Shown piece after piece: positions 46,751 through 57,351 of a stretch of DNA of 64,000 bases; within the stretch, counting starts at the first letter, position 1, and every line of letters begins with the position of its first letter. The stretch comes from Candidatus Chlamydia corallus (GTDB lineage Bacteria > Chlamydiota > Chlamydiia > Chlamydiales > Chlamydiaceae). A program made the position numbers and the translations under genes. The notes beneath the pieces are model-generated. The model saw only the letters and a program-made list of their open reading frames with translations, was not told where the DNA came from and searched no databases. The stretch spans positions 434,001-498,000 of the forward strand of contig NZ_NWQK01000001.1 in NCBI RefSeq assembly GCF_002817655.1, read 5' to 3'.

Positions 46751-49036
46751 TTAAGATTTAATCCTTCTAGCGATCTTTGAAACCAATTGATTTAATAAAG
46801 CAAGGGCAGCACTTACAAGAGTCCATTCTTGTTGCATGGCTGAAGATTCTAATTGTAGAGCAAGTTGTTGGTTCTGGTTAAACGTCGAAAAATCCTGTTG
46901 CGAAGACTCCATAGCCTGTAAAAGCTGCTGCTCTCCACCAGGAGTAATGCCGTTTTGCCCACCTTGAATCACAAAACTCTCAAACGTGGCTAACTGCCGT
47001 TTCCAATTGGCAAAAGGCTCGTTGAAGGCTTTTGTGGTAAATGCCTCATACGTATCATCAGGGTTGCTTACAGCTTCAAGGGTGATCCCTGATAAGTAAC
47101 AAAGTAAACAAGATAAATTGCGAATCAGATCATCACTCTGAGACTTGAACGTTGTTAAAGTATCCACAAGTTCCCGGATCTGAGACTTCGATAAATCTGC
47201 ATCCGCCTTAATCTTAACGAGCATCTCATCAATAGCAGCTTTTACCTTCTTGCAACGTGCCACATCTGCTGTCGCTCGTTCTTTTTCCTTACTCAAAGCT
47301 CCAATGGCTTTACCAATAGGGTCTGCTATCGCTTGCAAGTTCATCTGTTTCAAATATATAGACAAGGAATAGTAGATGTCCGCAGTCTGAAAAGCTGTGA
47401 TCTCTTTGATAAGTTCGTTAAGATACTTAGCAGCCTTATTCGAATAGGTCATCTGTACCCCTAAGGATGTAATCACGTTCTGCTGAGTAGGCAAATACTT
47501 ATCTAACATCAATGAAGCGTACACCATCTGCAAAGGAGCTGTATCTACAAAAGTCTTTTTGTTTGTCTTCATTGTTTCGAAATACTTCAGTTGAGAAGGA
47601 TCTACAGCATTTTTTTGCATTTGGAAAGTGGTTATCTGTGTATTCCAACCAGAAATTAACCCTTCTAAAGCTGTAATGGTCCTATTAGCAGCATCCTCTA
47701 TTCCCTGATACGCATCGCGTCCTATCAAAGAATAAGGATTCCGTAACAAAGCAACGGTTGCACTTAAGAAAGTAGGATTAATCTGATTTACTTGACCATT
47801 CTGGAAAATCTTGATGTTTTTATAGCCAGTATTGCTATTTACATCATTCACGAATCCTTCAAACACACCACCACTAGTTACATCAAATCCGTGTCCTCGT
47901 GCTGTCCAGTAACTTTTTTCTTGATTGAGTGTATTAATGTAGTCTTGCTTACTCAGAACCTTACTCCCGTAGTTCGTGCCAAAAAGATTTGCACAACACT
48001 GATATACATAGGCTATACCAAGGAGAGTATCGAGTCTTATATTTCCTGAAGAGCTCTGCGAAATGACTTGAGCTCCCAAACTATTTTGAAAGTTAATGAT
48101 CTGATTGATAATCTCTTGAGGAAGACTTGTATCTGTATTGGGGAGCATATTCTCAGTAAGCATGCGATAGTTCCCGCTTAAGTTTAATAAGCTTTGAATC
48201 ACCCCAGCATCACGAGCATTGTACTCCGCACCTGATGGATACGAACCAAGGTTTGGATCTGTCCATCCTGGATTCAAAATGTCCTTTAGTATGCTATAAA
48301 AATTCCTTAGATACTGTTGGATCTTCTGAGCAGCGGTAATATTAAGAACAAGATCTGCAACCTGTACATTAAGGTAATCAGCAACAGGATAAGAAAGTAC
48401 CTGCATGTTATTGTAAATTGTCATTATATCCTGCCAAAAAGCATGGATCTTGTTTTTAGGAGGGGCATCTGGTGCTTTTAAAGCTTCTATTTCCTTCACA
48501 AAATCAGCTGGCAAAGCGTAGAGAGCGGCATAATCACTGTCTGTCGGTGTCCCACCCGTAACAAATTTAGGCTTAAGGTCACGTAATAGACTTTGGTATT
48601 TAGTTATAATAGTCCTCTCTGGATCAGAGGGATCTACATTCGTTACAGACTTTAAATAATTCTCGAATACTTTCTCTAAATCATCAACGAAAATTTTAGA
48701 AGTCGCAAGATTCGGATTTTGGAGGATAGCCTTCACCTCATCAGGGGTATAGATTGGCATCGTTCTATCTACGAATGCAGTAGAAACCCCTTCACTAAAC
48801 GATCCTTCTGGCAACGGATATGAAATGGGAGTTTCGATTTGACTGAGAGTAAACGTCTCTGCATTTAGCTCTTGAACTAAACCCAAGGCGTGTTTTAATG
48901 CCCGAGCTTTATCTTGCAATTCTTGGAAAAATAAAGCACTACAAGTAAGTTCGACAGCTGATGTATCAATCTTACCACCAGTTAAAGTGGTAGTCACATT
49001 GCGGGTAAAATTAATGTAGCTCGGTTGTAGCGTCAC
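46751..49036 (-). CDS. Large chlamydia-specific helical protein
   Basis: A 761-residue protein, rich in Gln/Asn/Thr and almost entirely helical by inspection, without signal peptide or membrane helix. The C-terminal ~270 residues are paralogous to the downstream 389-residue protein. The N-terminal ~490 residues are additional and contain FYSILKDILNPGW and many amphipathic segments. The frame starts with GTG at 49036 with no Shine-Dalgarno element; no nearer ATG is available. The upstream ~115 bases are very A+T-rich. I recognise no enzyme motif. Confidence 0.83.
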   Translation of the reverse strand: MTLQPSYINFTRNVTTTLTGGKIDTSAVELTCSALFFQELQDKARALKHALGLVQELNAETFTLSQIETPISYPLPEGSFSEGVSTAFVDRTMPIYTPDEVKAILQNPNLATSKIFVDDLEKVFENYLKSVTNVDPSDPERTIITKYQSLLRDLKPKFVTGGTPTDSDYAALYALPADFVKEIEALKAPDAPPKNKIHAFWQDIMTIYNNMQVLSYPVADYLNVQVADLVLNITAAQKIQQYLRNFYSILKDILNPGWTDPNLGSYPSGAEYNARDAGVIQSLLNLSGNYRMLTENMLPNTDTSLPQEIINQIINFQNSLGAQVISQSSSGNIRLDTLLGIAYVYQCCANLFGTNYGSKVLSKQDYINTLNQEKSYWTARGHGFDVTSGGVFEGFVNDVNSNTGYKNIKIFQNGQVNQINPTFLSATVALLRNPYSLIGRDAYQGIEDAANRTITALEGLISGWNTQITTFQMQKNAVDPSQLKYFETMKTNKKTFVDTAPLQMVYASLMLDKYLPTQQNVITSLGVQMTYSNKAAKYLNELIKEITAFQTADIYYSLSIYLKQMNLQAIADPIGKAIGALSKEKERATADVARCKKVKAAIDEMLVKIKADADLSKSQIRELVDTLTTFKSQSDDLIRNLSCLLCYLSGITLEAVSNPDDTYEAFTTKAFNEPFANWKRQLATFESFVIQGGQNGITPGGEQQLLQAMESSQQDFSTFNQNQQLALQLESSAMQQEWTLVSAALALLNQLVSKIARRIKS

Positions 49037-49151
49037 GGTATTTATTAGATAATAATTAATTATTCCTAATTTTATTTAAAAAATAATTTATAAAAAACGA
49101 GAAATAATTGTTATTAAAACTAACTTATAAATAACTAATGACTTTGATTTT

Positions 49152-50954
49152 TTATTTTTCTTCTATTTCTGATTTAATCCGCAACAATTCATCCGTAATT
49201 TGCTGCGGACAATCGGAACCAAAGATCTTCAAATACTCACGAATATTCTCAACTTCAGCAAGCCAACCCTCCCGATCTAAAGAGAAAAGGTCATGCAAAG
49301 CTTGTGGCGCAAGATTCAAGCCATTTAAATTGAATTTCTGAACGTCAGGAAGATAACCAATAGGAGTGCGTTGCGCGATACCTTCTAGACCATCTGTTCT
49401 TTGGAATATCCATTCTAGAACACGCAAGTTTTCACTAAACCCAGGCCAAAGAAACTCGCCTTGATCATTCTTACGAAACCAATTGACTCCAAAAATTTTA
49501 GGAAGCTTAAGATTGGGATTCTCAGCAAAAGAAAGCCAATGTTGGAAGTAATATGCCATATTATATCCACAGAAAGGAAGCATGGCAAAAGGATCATGTC
49601 GAAGTTTTCCTAACTGTCCAACAATTGCGGCTGTTGTGGTCGATGACATCCCCGCCCCTATAGTGACTCCGTGTTCCCAACTTAAGGCTTCATAAACTAA
49701 AGGAATTGTTTCAGAACGACGCCCGCCAAAAATAATCGCATCTAAGGGGACACCTCGAGGGCTGTTCCACTCAGCATCTAAAGAAGGACACTGACGTAAA
49801 GGGGCAGTAAATCGAGAATTGGGATGTGCAGCAGGACTGCTTCCAGGCTTCCAAGGCTTTCCAAGCCAATCTATTAAAGACTCTGGCGGTTGACTCGTCA
49901 ATCCCTCCCACCAAACATCCCCGTCAGGAGTCAATGCAACATTAGTAAAAATAGAATTGGACCTACAAGTTGCTAAAGCATTGGGATTTGTATCCTCAGA
50001 AGTTCCTGGAGCAACACCAAAAAATCCATATTCTGGATTTACAGCGTACAGCCTACCGTCATTACCTGGACGAATCCAAGCAATATCATCTCCAATACAT
50101 TCTATCTTCCAACCAGGAAGCTTAGGCATCAACATGGCTAAATTAGTCTTACCACAGGCACTCGGGAAGGAAGCTGACAAGTACTTTTTCTTCCCTTCAG
50201 GATTGGTAATCCCAATAATCAACATATGCTCAGCAAGCCAGCCCTGAGATTTTGCCATATAAGAAGCTAAGCGAAGAGCGACGCACTTCTTTCCAAGTAA
50301 AGCGTTGCCTCCATAACCACTTCCAAAAGACATCACACTACTATCATCTTGGAAATGTACAATCCGCATAGCTTTCGGATTACAAGGCCAGGGAACATCG
50401 TGCTCTCCTGTAGATAAAGGCTTACCCACACTATGCAAACACTTTAAAAACTTCCCTGAAGTCCCCAAAGAACGTAAAACATGATCACCCATACGAGTCA
50501 TAATCTTCATAGAACAAACTACATAGGGAGAATCTGTTAACTCAACACCTATAATAGAAAAGGGAGAGTCTAAAGGGCCCATACAAAAAGGAACTATATA
50601 AAGTGTGCGCCCCTGCATACATCCACGAAAAAGTTGCTGCAACTCCTCACGCATCTCTTGGGGATCTTTCCAATTATTTGTAGGACCAGCCTCTCTTTCT
50701 GTGGGAGTACAAATAAAAGTAAACTGTTCTACCCGAGCCACATCATCAGGAGAAGAACGGACCAAAAAACTATTGGGGTGAAACTCAGGATTCAAACGGA
50801 TCATGGTCCCTGTACTTTCCATAAGAGTGCAGAGCTCAGCATACTCGGTATCGGAACCATTACAAAGATGTATTTTCTCTGGATTGGTTAACTGAGCAAT
50901 AGCATTAATCCAAGATTTCAGACCTTCATGCTTGATCTCTGTGCTTGATACCAT
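49152..50954 (-). CDS. pckA: Phosphoenolpyruvate carboxykinase (GTP)
   Basis: A cytoplasmic enzyme interconverting oxaloacetate and PEP with GTP. In 600 residues it has the PCK-specific P-loop region SFPSACGKTNLAMLMPK near residue 260 with the reactive cysteine, DDIAWIRPGNDGRLYAVNPE just after, and GVPLDAIIFGGRR with the nucleotide-binding segment. The GTP (animal/actinobacterial) type has no ATP-type signature. In chlamydiae it links host dicarboxylates to glycolytic intermediates. It follows mreB by two bases on the same strand. Confidence 0.96.
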   Translation of the reverse strand: MVSSTEIKHEGLKSWINAIAQLTNPEKIHLCNGSDTEYAELCTLMESTGTMIRLNPEFHPNSFLVRSSPDDVARVEQFTFICTPTEREAGPTNNWKDPQEMREELQQLFRGCMQGRTLYIVPFCMGPLDSPFSIIGVELTDSPYVVCSMKIMTRMGDHVLRSLGTSGKFLKCLHSVGKPLSTGEHDVPWPCNPKAMRIVHFQDDSSVMSFGSGYGGNALLGKKCVALRLASYMAKSQGWLAEHMLIIGITNPEGKKKYLSASFPSACGKTNLAMLMPKLPGWKIECIGDDIAWIRPGNDGRLYAVNPEYGFFGVAPGTSEDTNPNALATCRSNSIFTNVALTPDGDVWWEGLTSQPPESLIDWLGKPWKPGSSPAAHPNSRFTAPLRQCPSLDAEWNSPRGVPLDAIIFGGRRSETIPLVYEALSWEHGVTIGAGMSSTTTAAIVGQLGKLRHDPFAMLPFCGYNMAYYFQHWLSFAENPNLKLPKIFGVNWFRKNDQGEFLWPGFSENLRVLEWIFQRTDGLEGIAQRTPIGYLPDVQKFNLNGLNLAPQALHDLFSLDREGWLAEVENIREYLKIFGSDCPQQITDELLRIKSEIEEK

Positions 50955-50956
50955 GA

Positions 50957-52057
50957 CTATACCAAATTCCCTTTGCGTTTCTTAAACTGATCTAAATGCT
51001 CTAAAGCCTTCCCTGTTCCTAAGCAAACTGCAAGCAAGGGATGCGGTGCTGTAATCACAGAAAGACCTGTATTCTTACTCAAAGCTTTATCTAGTCCCTT
51101 AATTAGAGCTCCGCCGCCTGCTAAAACCATACCACGCTCTACTAAATCAGCAGAAAGTTCTGGAGGACACTTCTCTAAAGTCAGGCGTACACATTCTATA
51201 ATCTGCTGAATAGGTTCAGCTAGACACTCTCTAATTTCTACAGAATTAATCCGCTTGGTAATAGGCAAGCCTGCAACCTGATCACGACCTCGAACTTCCA
51301 TCTCCAACTCTTGATCGCCTAAAGGATACGCCGAGCCAATGGTAATCTTTATTTCCTCGGCAGTACGAGGGCCGATCATTAAATTATATGTACGACGCAT
51401 ATAGTTAATGATGCACTCATCAAATTCATCCCCAGCAATACGCAAAGAACGGGACTCAACAATTCCTCCTAAAGAAATAATCGCAATCTCCGTAGTCCCC
51501 CCTCCAATATCTATAATCATACTCGCTGCTGGTTCATGAACAGGAAGATCTACACCTATTGCAGCAGCCATAGGCTCTTCAATTAAAATCACTTCCTGAG
51601 CTCCAGCATGCAATGCAGAATCTTCAACAGCACGCTTTTCCACTCCCGTGATTCCAGAAGGAACTGCAATTAAAATTCTTGGACGAAAAACACTACGAGA
51701 GGGAGTCACACGTTTAATTAAAGCCTTTAACATGCCTTCGGCTATCTCGAAATCAGCAATGACCCCATCTTTCATAGGACGCACTGCCATAATCTTCCTA
51801 GGAGTCTTACCCAACATCGCTTTAGCCTTATGCCCGACAGCAAGTACTGCATGAGTCTGTGCATCAACAGCAACTACCGAAGGCTCACTCAGAACTATGC
51901 CCCTGCCGCGGACATAAACCAGCGTATTTGCAGTTCCTAAATCAATTCCAACATTACCAGAAAAAAAATTAAAGACCTTGTCGAAACGGCCCAAAGCCCT
52001 GTTATAAAGGCGATTGGAAAAATTTTTAAGTTTAAACAGATTGCGATGTGAACTCAT
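50957..52057 (-). CDS. mreB: Actin-like cell-shape protein MreB
   Basis: A 366-residue bacterial actin with phosphate loop 1 GIDLGTANTLVYV near residue 37 and the second loop IDIGGGTTEIAII near 182; GMVLAGGGALIKGLD near 310 is the adenosine motif. About 20 extra N-terminal residues (MSSHRNLFKLKNFSNRLYNR) precede the usual start; similar extensions in chlamydial MreB are thought to contact membranes. Chlamydiae lack FtsZ and use MreB in polarised division (family knowledge). It sits four bases after the helicase gene and two before pckA. Confidence 0.95.
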   Translation of the reverse strand: MSSHRNLFKLKNFSNRLYNRALGRFDKVFNFFSGNVGIDLGTANTLVYVRGRGIVLSEPSVVAVDAQTHAVLAVGHKAKAMLGKTPRKIMAVRPMKDGVIADFEIAEGMLKALIKRVTPSRSVFRPRILIAVPSGITGVEKRAVEDSALHAGAQEVILIEEPMAAAIGVDLPVHEPAASMIIDIGGGTTEIAIISLGGIVESRSLRIAGDEFDECIINYMRRTYNLMIGPRTAEEIKITIGSAYPLGDQELEMEVRGRDQVAGLPITKRINSVEIRECLAEPIQQIIECVRLTLEKCPPELSADLVERGMVLAGGGALIKGLDKALSKNTGLSVITAPHPLLAVCLGTGKALEHLDQFKKRKGNLV

Positions 52058-52061
52058 AAAA

Positions 52062-55000
52062 TCATATCTGCAGCAATTCCAATACTTCTTCCCAAGTTAA
52101 CTTGGAGACAACCTCATCATCAGAGTTAATCACTTTCTTTACAAGGCTCTTTTTCCTGCTCTGCAAAGTAAGAATTTTTTCTTCAATGGTATTCAACGTC
52201 ACTAATTTATAAGAAGAGACAGAACGGCTCTGGCCAATACGATGGACTCGGTCGGTAGCTTGATTCTCTACAGCAGGATTCCACCACATGTCGTAATGAA
52301 TCACTGTATCAGCACCCACAAGATTCAAGCCTGTTCCTCCAGCTTTTAAGGAAATCAAGAAAATTAGCAAACTAGAATCTTCGTTAAACTGATTCACCAA
52401 GTCTAATCTGTTCTTGGTGGAACCATCTAAATAGACAAAAGGAATCCCTCGAGACTCTAAATCTTTCTTAATAATGCCTAGCATCTTTGTATACTGACTA
52501 AAGACCACAGTCTTATGGCCAGAATCCACAAGAGAAGAAAGTAAATCCATCAACATATCATACTTTGCTGAATCCCCAGGTTCTGGAGCATCCTTAGCAA
52601 AAATAGCAGGATGACAGCAAATTTGCTTTAGCCGGGTCAAAGTCGCCAAAACATGAATATGGATACGCTCAAAGCCCTCTTGTTTGACCAAACGGGAAAG
52701 TTCCTGCTTCGCAGAAGCTGCATACGATTGATAAAGTTCCTTCTGAGATTCTGTAAGATGGCAGTGATATAAAATCTCGGACACTGGAGGAAGGTCTTTT
52801 AATACATCTTCTTTCATACGACGAAGGATAAACGGAGAGACCTTTTTCTTAAGCGCAACCATATTGTCAGTTTTATTTCCCATGTAGTTCCCTGTACGTA
52901 TGTATTTTCCAACAAAACGATCATAACTACTCAATAAACCTGGCATTAAGAAATCAAACAAGCTCCATAATTCTTCCAAAGAATTTTCTATCGGCGTTCC
53001 AGTTAATATAAGCCGATGATCAGACTGAATCATCTTAACCGATTTTGCATTCCTGGTTGTACGATTCTTAATATGGTGAGCTTCATCTAAAACAACGTAG
53101 TCAAAACGAAAGTTCTTATATAACTCTACGTCTTTCTGTAATAAATTATATGAGGTAATCGCTACGTCTTGATTAGACAAAGAGGCTAGCTGCTTCCGTC
53201 TTTGAGAAGGAACTCCATCAATCACCAGAGTCTTAAATTCAGGATTAAATTTACGGAACTCTTCCTTCCAGTTATAAACTAAAGAAGTAGGACAAACAAT
53301 TAAAGAACAGCCCTCACCCTTCTCTAACTTGCTCTGTGTAACGGCAATGATGGCCTGTAACGTTTTCCCAAGCCCCATATCATCAGCTAAAATCCCATTG
53401 AGATGCATTTTTCTCAGACGTTCTAACCAATGCACCCCTTCAGTTTGATAGCTACGCAAAGTTGCCTGAATTTGTTGAGGAACATCTTGGAAATCAAACT
53501 CTATCTCACCACGAATTTGCTTTTGAATTTCTATAAGCCTATCAGACATAGAAAAGTTCACAGGAAGTCTCTCAAACTGATCTACCGAAATTCCAGTTAA
53601 ACTCCATAGAGGACATTTTTGGACTAAGTCATCTAAAACCTTAAATCCTATTTCATTAAAAATTTGCACCACAGGAGCAATTTTTTCTAAATCTAAGACT
53701 AAAATACAAGGCAGCTTACCTGCATTCACCTTGCTACGACGATTCCCCTTAGACTGCTGACCCGCTTTAGGAAGCTCTAAAAAGCGTTTTTTAGCACTAA
53801 TGCAGTCCCATAATAAATCTAAAGCAACTCCTTTCAATAAACCATGGACCTTAAGTTCTGCCTCATAATAATTAATGTCACTCCCTTCTCGGAAGGATAA
53901 CTCAAAGATGGTCTCGTCATAAACGAACTGATCAGAAAGATTTTCTGGACAGTTAAAAGTAATGCGATGTTGATTCGCTGGTATGGTTTCGGTCATAAAT
54001 TCGACGATCTTCTTCTCACTTTTAACATGAAAAGCACCATCGCGTTCATCATAAATAAAGCCTGCGAAGACCTCTTCCAACATCTTACGCTCTTCAACCA
54101 AGTTTCTGGCTAAGATTCCTTCGTTACTAATAAATGCACGAACATCTTGATATTGCAAAGCTAGTGATGCTGCGGGAACCCGTAAAGAGCCGTACAGAAA
54201 ATATAATTTTGCCTCTAATTCCCCATCCAAGTAACTCATATCACAAATGGCTCGAACCTCTTCTACGTAAGGAAGAGTAACAAAAGAATTCAAAAGATGG
54301 ACGTTCGCAATCTCAGCATATTCCTGAAATACAGGAAGAGCATTCTCACGGAATGAACCAAACAGAGCTTCTGGAATCGCTATGTCTCGCAAACGACTAA
54401 AGGAACGTAAATGCGCACGTTTGATCTGAGGAGCAAAACGATGATAAACAAAATGATGGATAATCCCTGGAGCATCCGACTCTAATAACATAGTCTGCTC
54501 AGGCTGAATTTCGTCATCATCAACAAGAATCACAGGCGTCATTAACAAAGCTTTATAGGGCATGTCAAAGAAATCTAAGTTAAATTTCATCTTAGCTGGA
54601 GTTAATGACCAACAAAGAGGTTCTTCAAGATTCCCACAAAATAACCCTGAAAAACTTTCTTTCTCCCCTAAACTTCCTCCGCCACGATCTGCCAGCTGAT
54701 GTTCAAACATCTTTGCAAGGATCACTCCTAAAGCAGGAGGCATCAAATATGCAGATTTTAATAACTTCTCTTCCGTTGTATGATTGGGATAACGAACATA
54801 GCGAATCAATAAATCAATTAGCTTACGATCTGAAGCATTAAAAGATTGCATCGTAAAGAAAAAACGACGCCCATTCAATACGATCGGCTCTTGATACAAT
54901 ACCCCTTCCAAAAAGGTACGAATATTAGAGATATAAAAAGGCTTGGAACGAAAGGGTAAACGAAGTATTAATTGAAACTCTATAGGCTGATTGTTAGGAG

Positions 55001-55562
55001 CAAATGTCTCTTCGTTAACAGAAACAAAAAGTACAGCAAGCTCAGCGGAATCCTTTTCTAAATATTCTAAGGGAAGGAAAAAAGGATTCGCACTTAAAGC
55101 ATTTGCAGCATGAACATACTCTCTTAAAATCTCTTTTTGATGCTCTCGATCTTTACGCTCTTCTTCTTTTGTGGCAGCAACCACAAAAGTCTCCTGAAGC
55201 TCTTTTTTAACTTCCTCGTTGATCTCATGATCTGTTTCTAAGTTAGCACTACGAGCATACGCCACTACCATCTCGTTAAAATATTGCTCTAAATAGAATA
55301 ATAAGGCGACAATGTGCTGGCAGTCGTAATTGTATGAACAATCGCAGTTAGAATCTATAGTATCTGATTCCGACCGATCAACTTCGATCTCACATTCATA
55401 GATGTTTTCATACAAGCCTCGAATCTGAGCACTGATACAGACAGTCTCTCCATTCATCGAAAGAATTTTCGCATCAATCACTGCCCCCTGCTCAAAAAGT
55501 TCCTTACCATCTTGTAAAAGATTGGCTGAAAAGTCCCGGCGTAACTTGCGAAAATTAAGCAT
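52062..55562 (-). CDS. SNF2-family helicase with N-terminal SWIM zinc finger
   Basis: A 1166-residue DNA-dependent ATPase. A SWIM finger (CDC...CQH, near residues 75-90) is followed by a long unassigned middle. The SNF2 motor occupies the last ~470 residues: ADDMGLGKT (motif I), DEAHHIKN (II), LTGTPIENSLEELW (III), then LISLKAGGTGLNL and ATDRVHRIGQ (V-VI). Relatives of this bacterial HepA/SNF2-SWIM type are remodelling ATPases acting on DNA or RNA polymerase; the role here is unknown. AGAGGAGAA precedes the ATG. It starts a helicase-mreB-pckA run. Confidence 0.9.
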   Translation of the reverse strand: MLNFRKLRRDFSANLLQDGKELFEQGAVIDAKILSMNGETVCISAQIRGLYENIYECEIEVDRSESDTIDSNCDCSYNYDCQHIVALLFYLEQYFNEMVVAYARSANLETDHEINEEVKKELQETFVVAATKEEERKDREHQKEILREYVHAANALSANPFFLPLEYLEKDSAELAVLFVSVNEETFAPNNQPIEFQLILRLPFRSKPFYISNIRTFLEGVLYQEPIVLNGRRFFFTMQSFNASDRKLIDLLIRYVRYPNHTTEEKLLKSAYLMPPALGVILAKMFEHQLADRGGGSLGEKESFSGLFCGNLEEPLCWSLTPAKMKFNLDFFDMPYKALLMTPVILVDDDEIQPEQTMLLESDAPGIIHHFVYHRFAPQIKRAHLRSFSRLRDIAIPEALFGSFRENALPVFQEYAEIANVHLLNSFVTLPYVEEVRAICDMSYLDGELEAKLYFLYGSLRVPAASLALQYQDVRAFISNEGILARNLVEERKMLEEVFAGFIYDERDGAFHVKSEKKIVEFMTETIPANQHRITFNCPENLSDQFVYDETIFELSFREGSDINYYEAELKVHGLLKGVALDLLWDCISAKKRFLELPKAGQQSKGNRRSKVNAGKLPCILVLDLEKIAPVVQIFNEIGFKVLDDLVQKCPLWSLTGISVDQFERLPVNFSMSDRLIEIQKQIRGEIEFDFQDVPQQIQATLRSYQTEGVHWLERLRKMHLNGILADDMGLGKTLQAIIAVTQSKLEKGEGCSLIVCPTSLVYNWKEEFRKFNPEFKTLVIDGVPSQRRKQLASLSNQDVAITSYNLLQKDVELYKNFRFDYVVLDEAHHIKNRTTRNAKSVKMIQSDHRLILTGTPIENSLEELWSLFDFLMPGLLSSYDRFVGKYIRTGNYMGNKTDNMVALKKKVSPFILRRMKEDVLKDLPPVSEILYHCHLTESQKELYQSYAASAKQELSRLVKQEGFERIHIHVLATLTRLKQICCHPAIFAKDAPEPGDSAKYDMLMDLLSSLVDSGHKTVVFSQYTKMLGIIKKDLESRGIPFVYLDGSTKNRLDLVNQFNEDSSLLIFLISLKAGGTGLNLVGADTVIHYDMWWNPAVENQATDRVHRIGQSRSVSSYKLVTLNTIEEKILTLQSRKKSLVKKVINSDDEVVSKLTWEEVLELLQI

Positions 55563-55701
55563 TTCTCCTCTAAAATAAGAGTGGATAATATAATCTGCTT
55601 ACTTGTACCTGTTTGCCCACGCTAAATCAATGAAAAATTTTATCAAAGCCGTTCTCAGAAGTAAGAGACTCCAATTTCTATGACACTAAAGACTCTAGCC
55701 A

Positions 55702-55730
55702 TTGATAAAAACTCTCCAAAAATCTAAACT
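55702..55730 (+). promoter_or_regulatory. Promoter of tRNA-Gly
   Basis: TTGATA at 55702-55707, a 17-base spacer and TAAACT at 55725-55730. The expected start near 55737 is about six bases before the mature tRNA. Confidence 0.65.
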
Positions 55731-55742
55731 GTCCATTTCTTT

Positions 55743-55814
<72 letters not shown>

Positions 55815-55847
55815 TTTCCTTGCAAGTCTAATAAAAAGGATCGTCCT

Positions 55848-57173
55848 GTGTCACGCAGTCTCTCCAATCAGCAGTTCTCCATAAATTTAGAAGAATCTCC
55901 TGGTTGTATTGTCTCAGCTTTAGTAACAGTCTCTCCAGAAGTACTAAACAAGCTAAACAAGCAAGCTCTTAAAAAGATTAAAAAAGAAGTTACACTTCCT
56001 GGATTCCGTAAAGGCAAAGCTCCAGATGACGTCATTGCATCCCGATATCCTACTCATTTAAGAAAAGAGCTAGGTGAACTGTTAACTCAAGATGCCTATC
56101 ATGCTTTATCTACAGTCGGAGATCGTCGGCCCCTGTCTCCTAAAGCTATCCGCTCTACCTCAGTGACGCAACTTGATCTTCAAGAAGGAGGAAAAGTAGA
56201 GTTCTCTTACGAAGCGTTTCCTGTCATTTCAGATCTTCCCTGGGAAAACCTTTCTTTACCTCAAGAGGAACCTGCGATTGAGATTTCAGATAGTGATATC
56301 AAAAAAGGACTCGCGAATATTGCTATGTTCTTTGCGACAAAAACACCAGTAGAACGCCCTTCTCAAGAAGGTGATTTTATTTCTATTTCCTTGCACGTCA
56401 CTAACAACAATAAGGATGTTTCCCCTGCCGCAATTTTTGAAAACAAATATTTTAAGCTTTCTAAAGAAGAAATGACCGATGCTTTTAAAGAAAAGTTCTT
56501 GGGAATTTTTCCTGGCGATCGTGTTGTCGAAACAATTACTTCTCCCGAAATCCAATCCTTCTTAAGAGGAGATACCTTAACATTTACAGTAAACTCTGTA
56601 ATCGAGGTCTCAATTCCCGAGATAGATGACGAAAAAGCCCGTCAACTTCAAGCAGAATCTCTAGATGATTTAAAAACCAAATTACGCCTGCAGCTAGAGA
56701 AGCAAGCTAAAGATAAACAACTGCAAAAACGCTTTTCTGAAGCTGAAGATGCTCTTGCCATGCTCGTAGATTTTGAACTCCCTAGCAGCCTTCTTAAAGA
56801 GCGTATTTCCTCACTCACAAGAGAAAAGCTTCTTAATGCTCGTCTAATCCAATATTGTTCTGATGAAGAACTTGAAAGACAGAAACCAGAACTTATAAAA
56901 GAAGCTGAAGAAGATGCTAAAAAGGCATTAAAGTTACTTTTTTTGACTCATAAAATTTTTTCTGATGCAAAACTCACCATTAGCCGCGAAGAACTACAAT
57001 ACATGATGGATGTATGTTCAAGAGAGCGCTTCGGAGGACCGCCTCCTAAAGATATTTCCAATGACACCCTGCAAGAACTCGTAATGTCAGCTCGAGATCG
57101 ATTGACTTATAGCAAAGCTATCGAACACGTTCTTCGCAAAGCAGAACCGTTGACTACAACTCCTTCTGCATAA
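55848..57173 (+). CDS. tig: Trigger factor
   Basis: A ribosome-bound chaperone and peptidyl-prolyl isomerase. The ribosome-docking signature FRKGKAP (from [14 protein letters not shown]) is near residue 53. The FKBP-type middle domain and long helical C-terminal arms follow (residues ~255-430). At 441 residues it is full length. The start is GTG at 55848 with AAAAGGA just upstream. It precedes clpP and clpX, the same grouping as tig-clpP-clpX in many bacteria, though a separate promoter lies before clpP. Confidence 0.95.
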   Translation: MSRSLSNQQFSINLEESPGCIVSALVTVSPEVLNKLNKQALKKIKKEVTLPGFRKGKAPDDVIASRYPTHLRKELGELLTQDAYHALSTVGDRRPLSPKAIRSTSVTQLDLQEGGKVEFSYEAFPVISDLPWENLSLPQEEPAIEISDSDIKKGLANIAMFFATKTPVERPSQEGDFISISLHVTNNNKDVSPAAIFENKYFKLSKEEMTDAFKEKFLGIFPGDRVVETITSPEIQSFLRGDTLTFTVNSVIEVSIPEIDDEKARQLQAESLDDLKTKLRLQLEKQAKDKQLQKRFSEAEDALAMLVDFELPSSLLKERISSLTREKLLNARLIQYCSDEELERQKPELIKEAEEDAKKALKLLFLTHKIFSDAKLTISREELQYMMDVCSRERFGGPPPKDISNDTLQELVMSARDRLTYSKAIEHVLRKAEPLTTTPSA

Positions 57174-57194
57174 ATTTTAGTTAGAGGAAAATGC

Positions 57195-57223
57195 TTGACC
57201 CAAGAAAGTCTTAAACATAGAAT
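57195..57223 (+). promoter_or_regulatory. Promoter of clpP-clpX
   Basis: TTGACC (57195-57200), a 17-base spacer and TAGAAT (57218-57223) form the best consensus promoter I see in the window. The predicted transcript begins near 57230, giving a leader of about 120 bases before clpP. Confidence 0.75.
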
Positions 57224-57351
57224 TCGAGATTTTAATGTCTAAGCTTGTTGTTGACGTAGACAGCCTAAAAAGTCTTAGCTGCGTTGCTAGAGTCATTTCA
57301 TCAGCTGGAACGTATGGACAAAACTGAAAATTATTTGATGAGGAAACGCAA

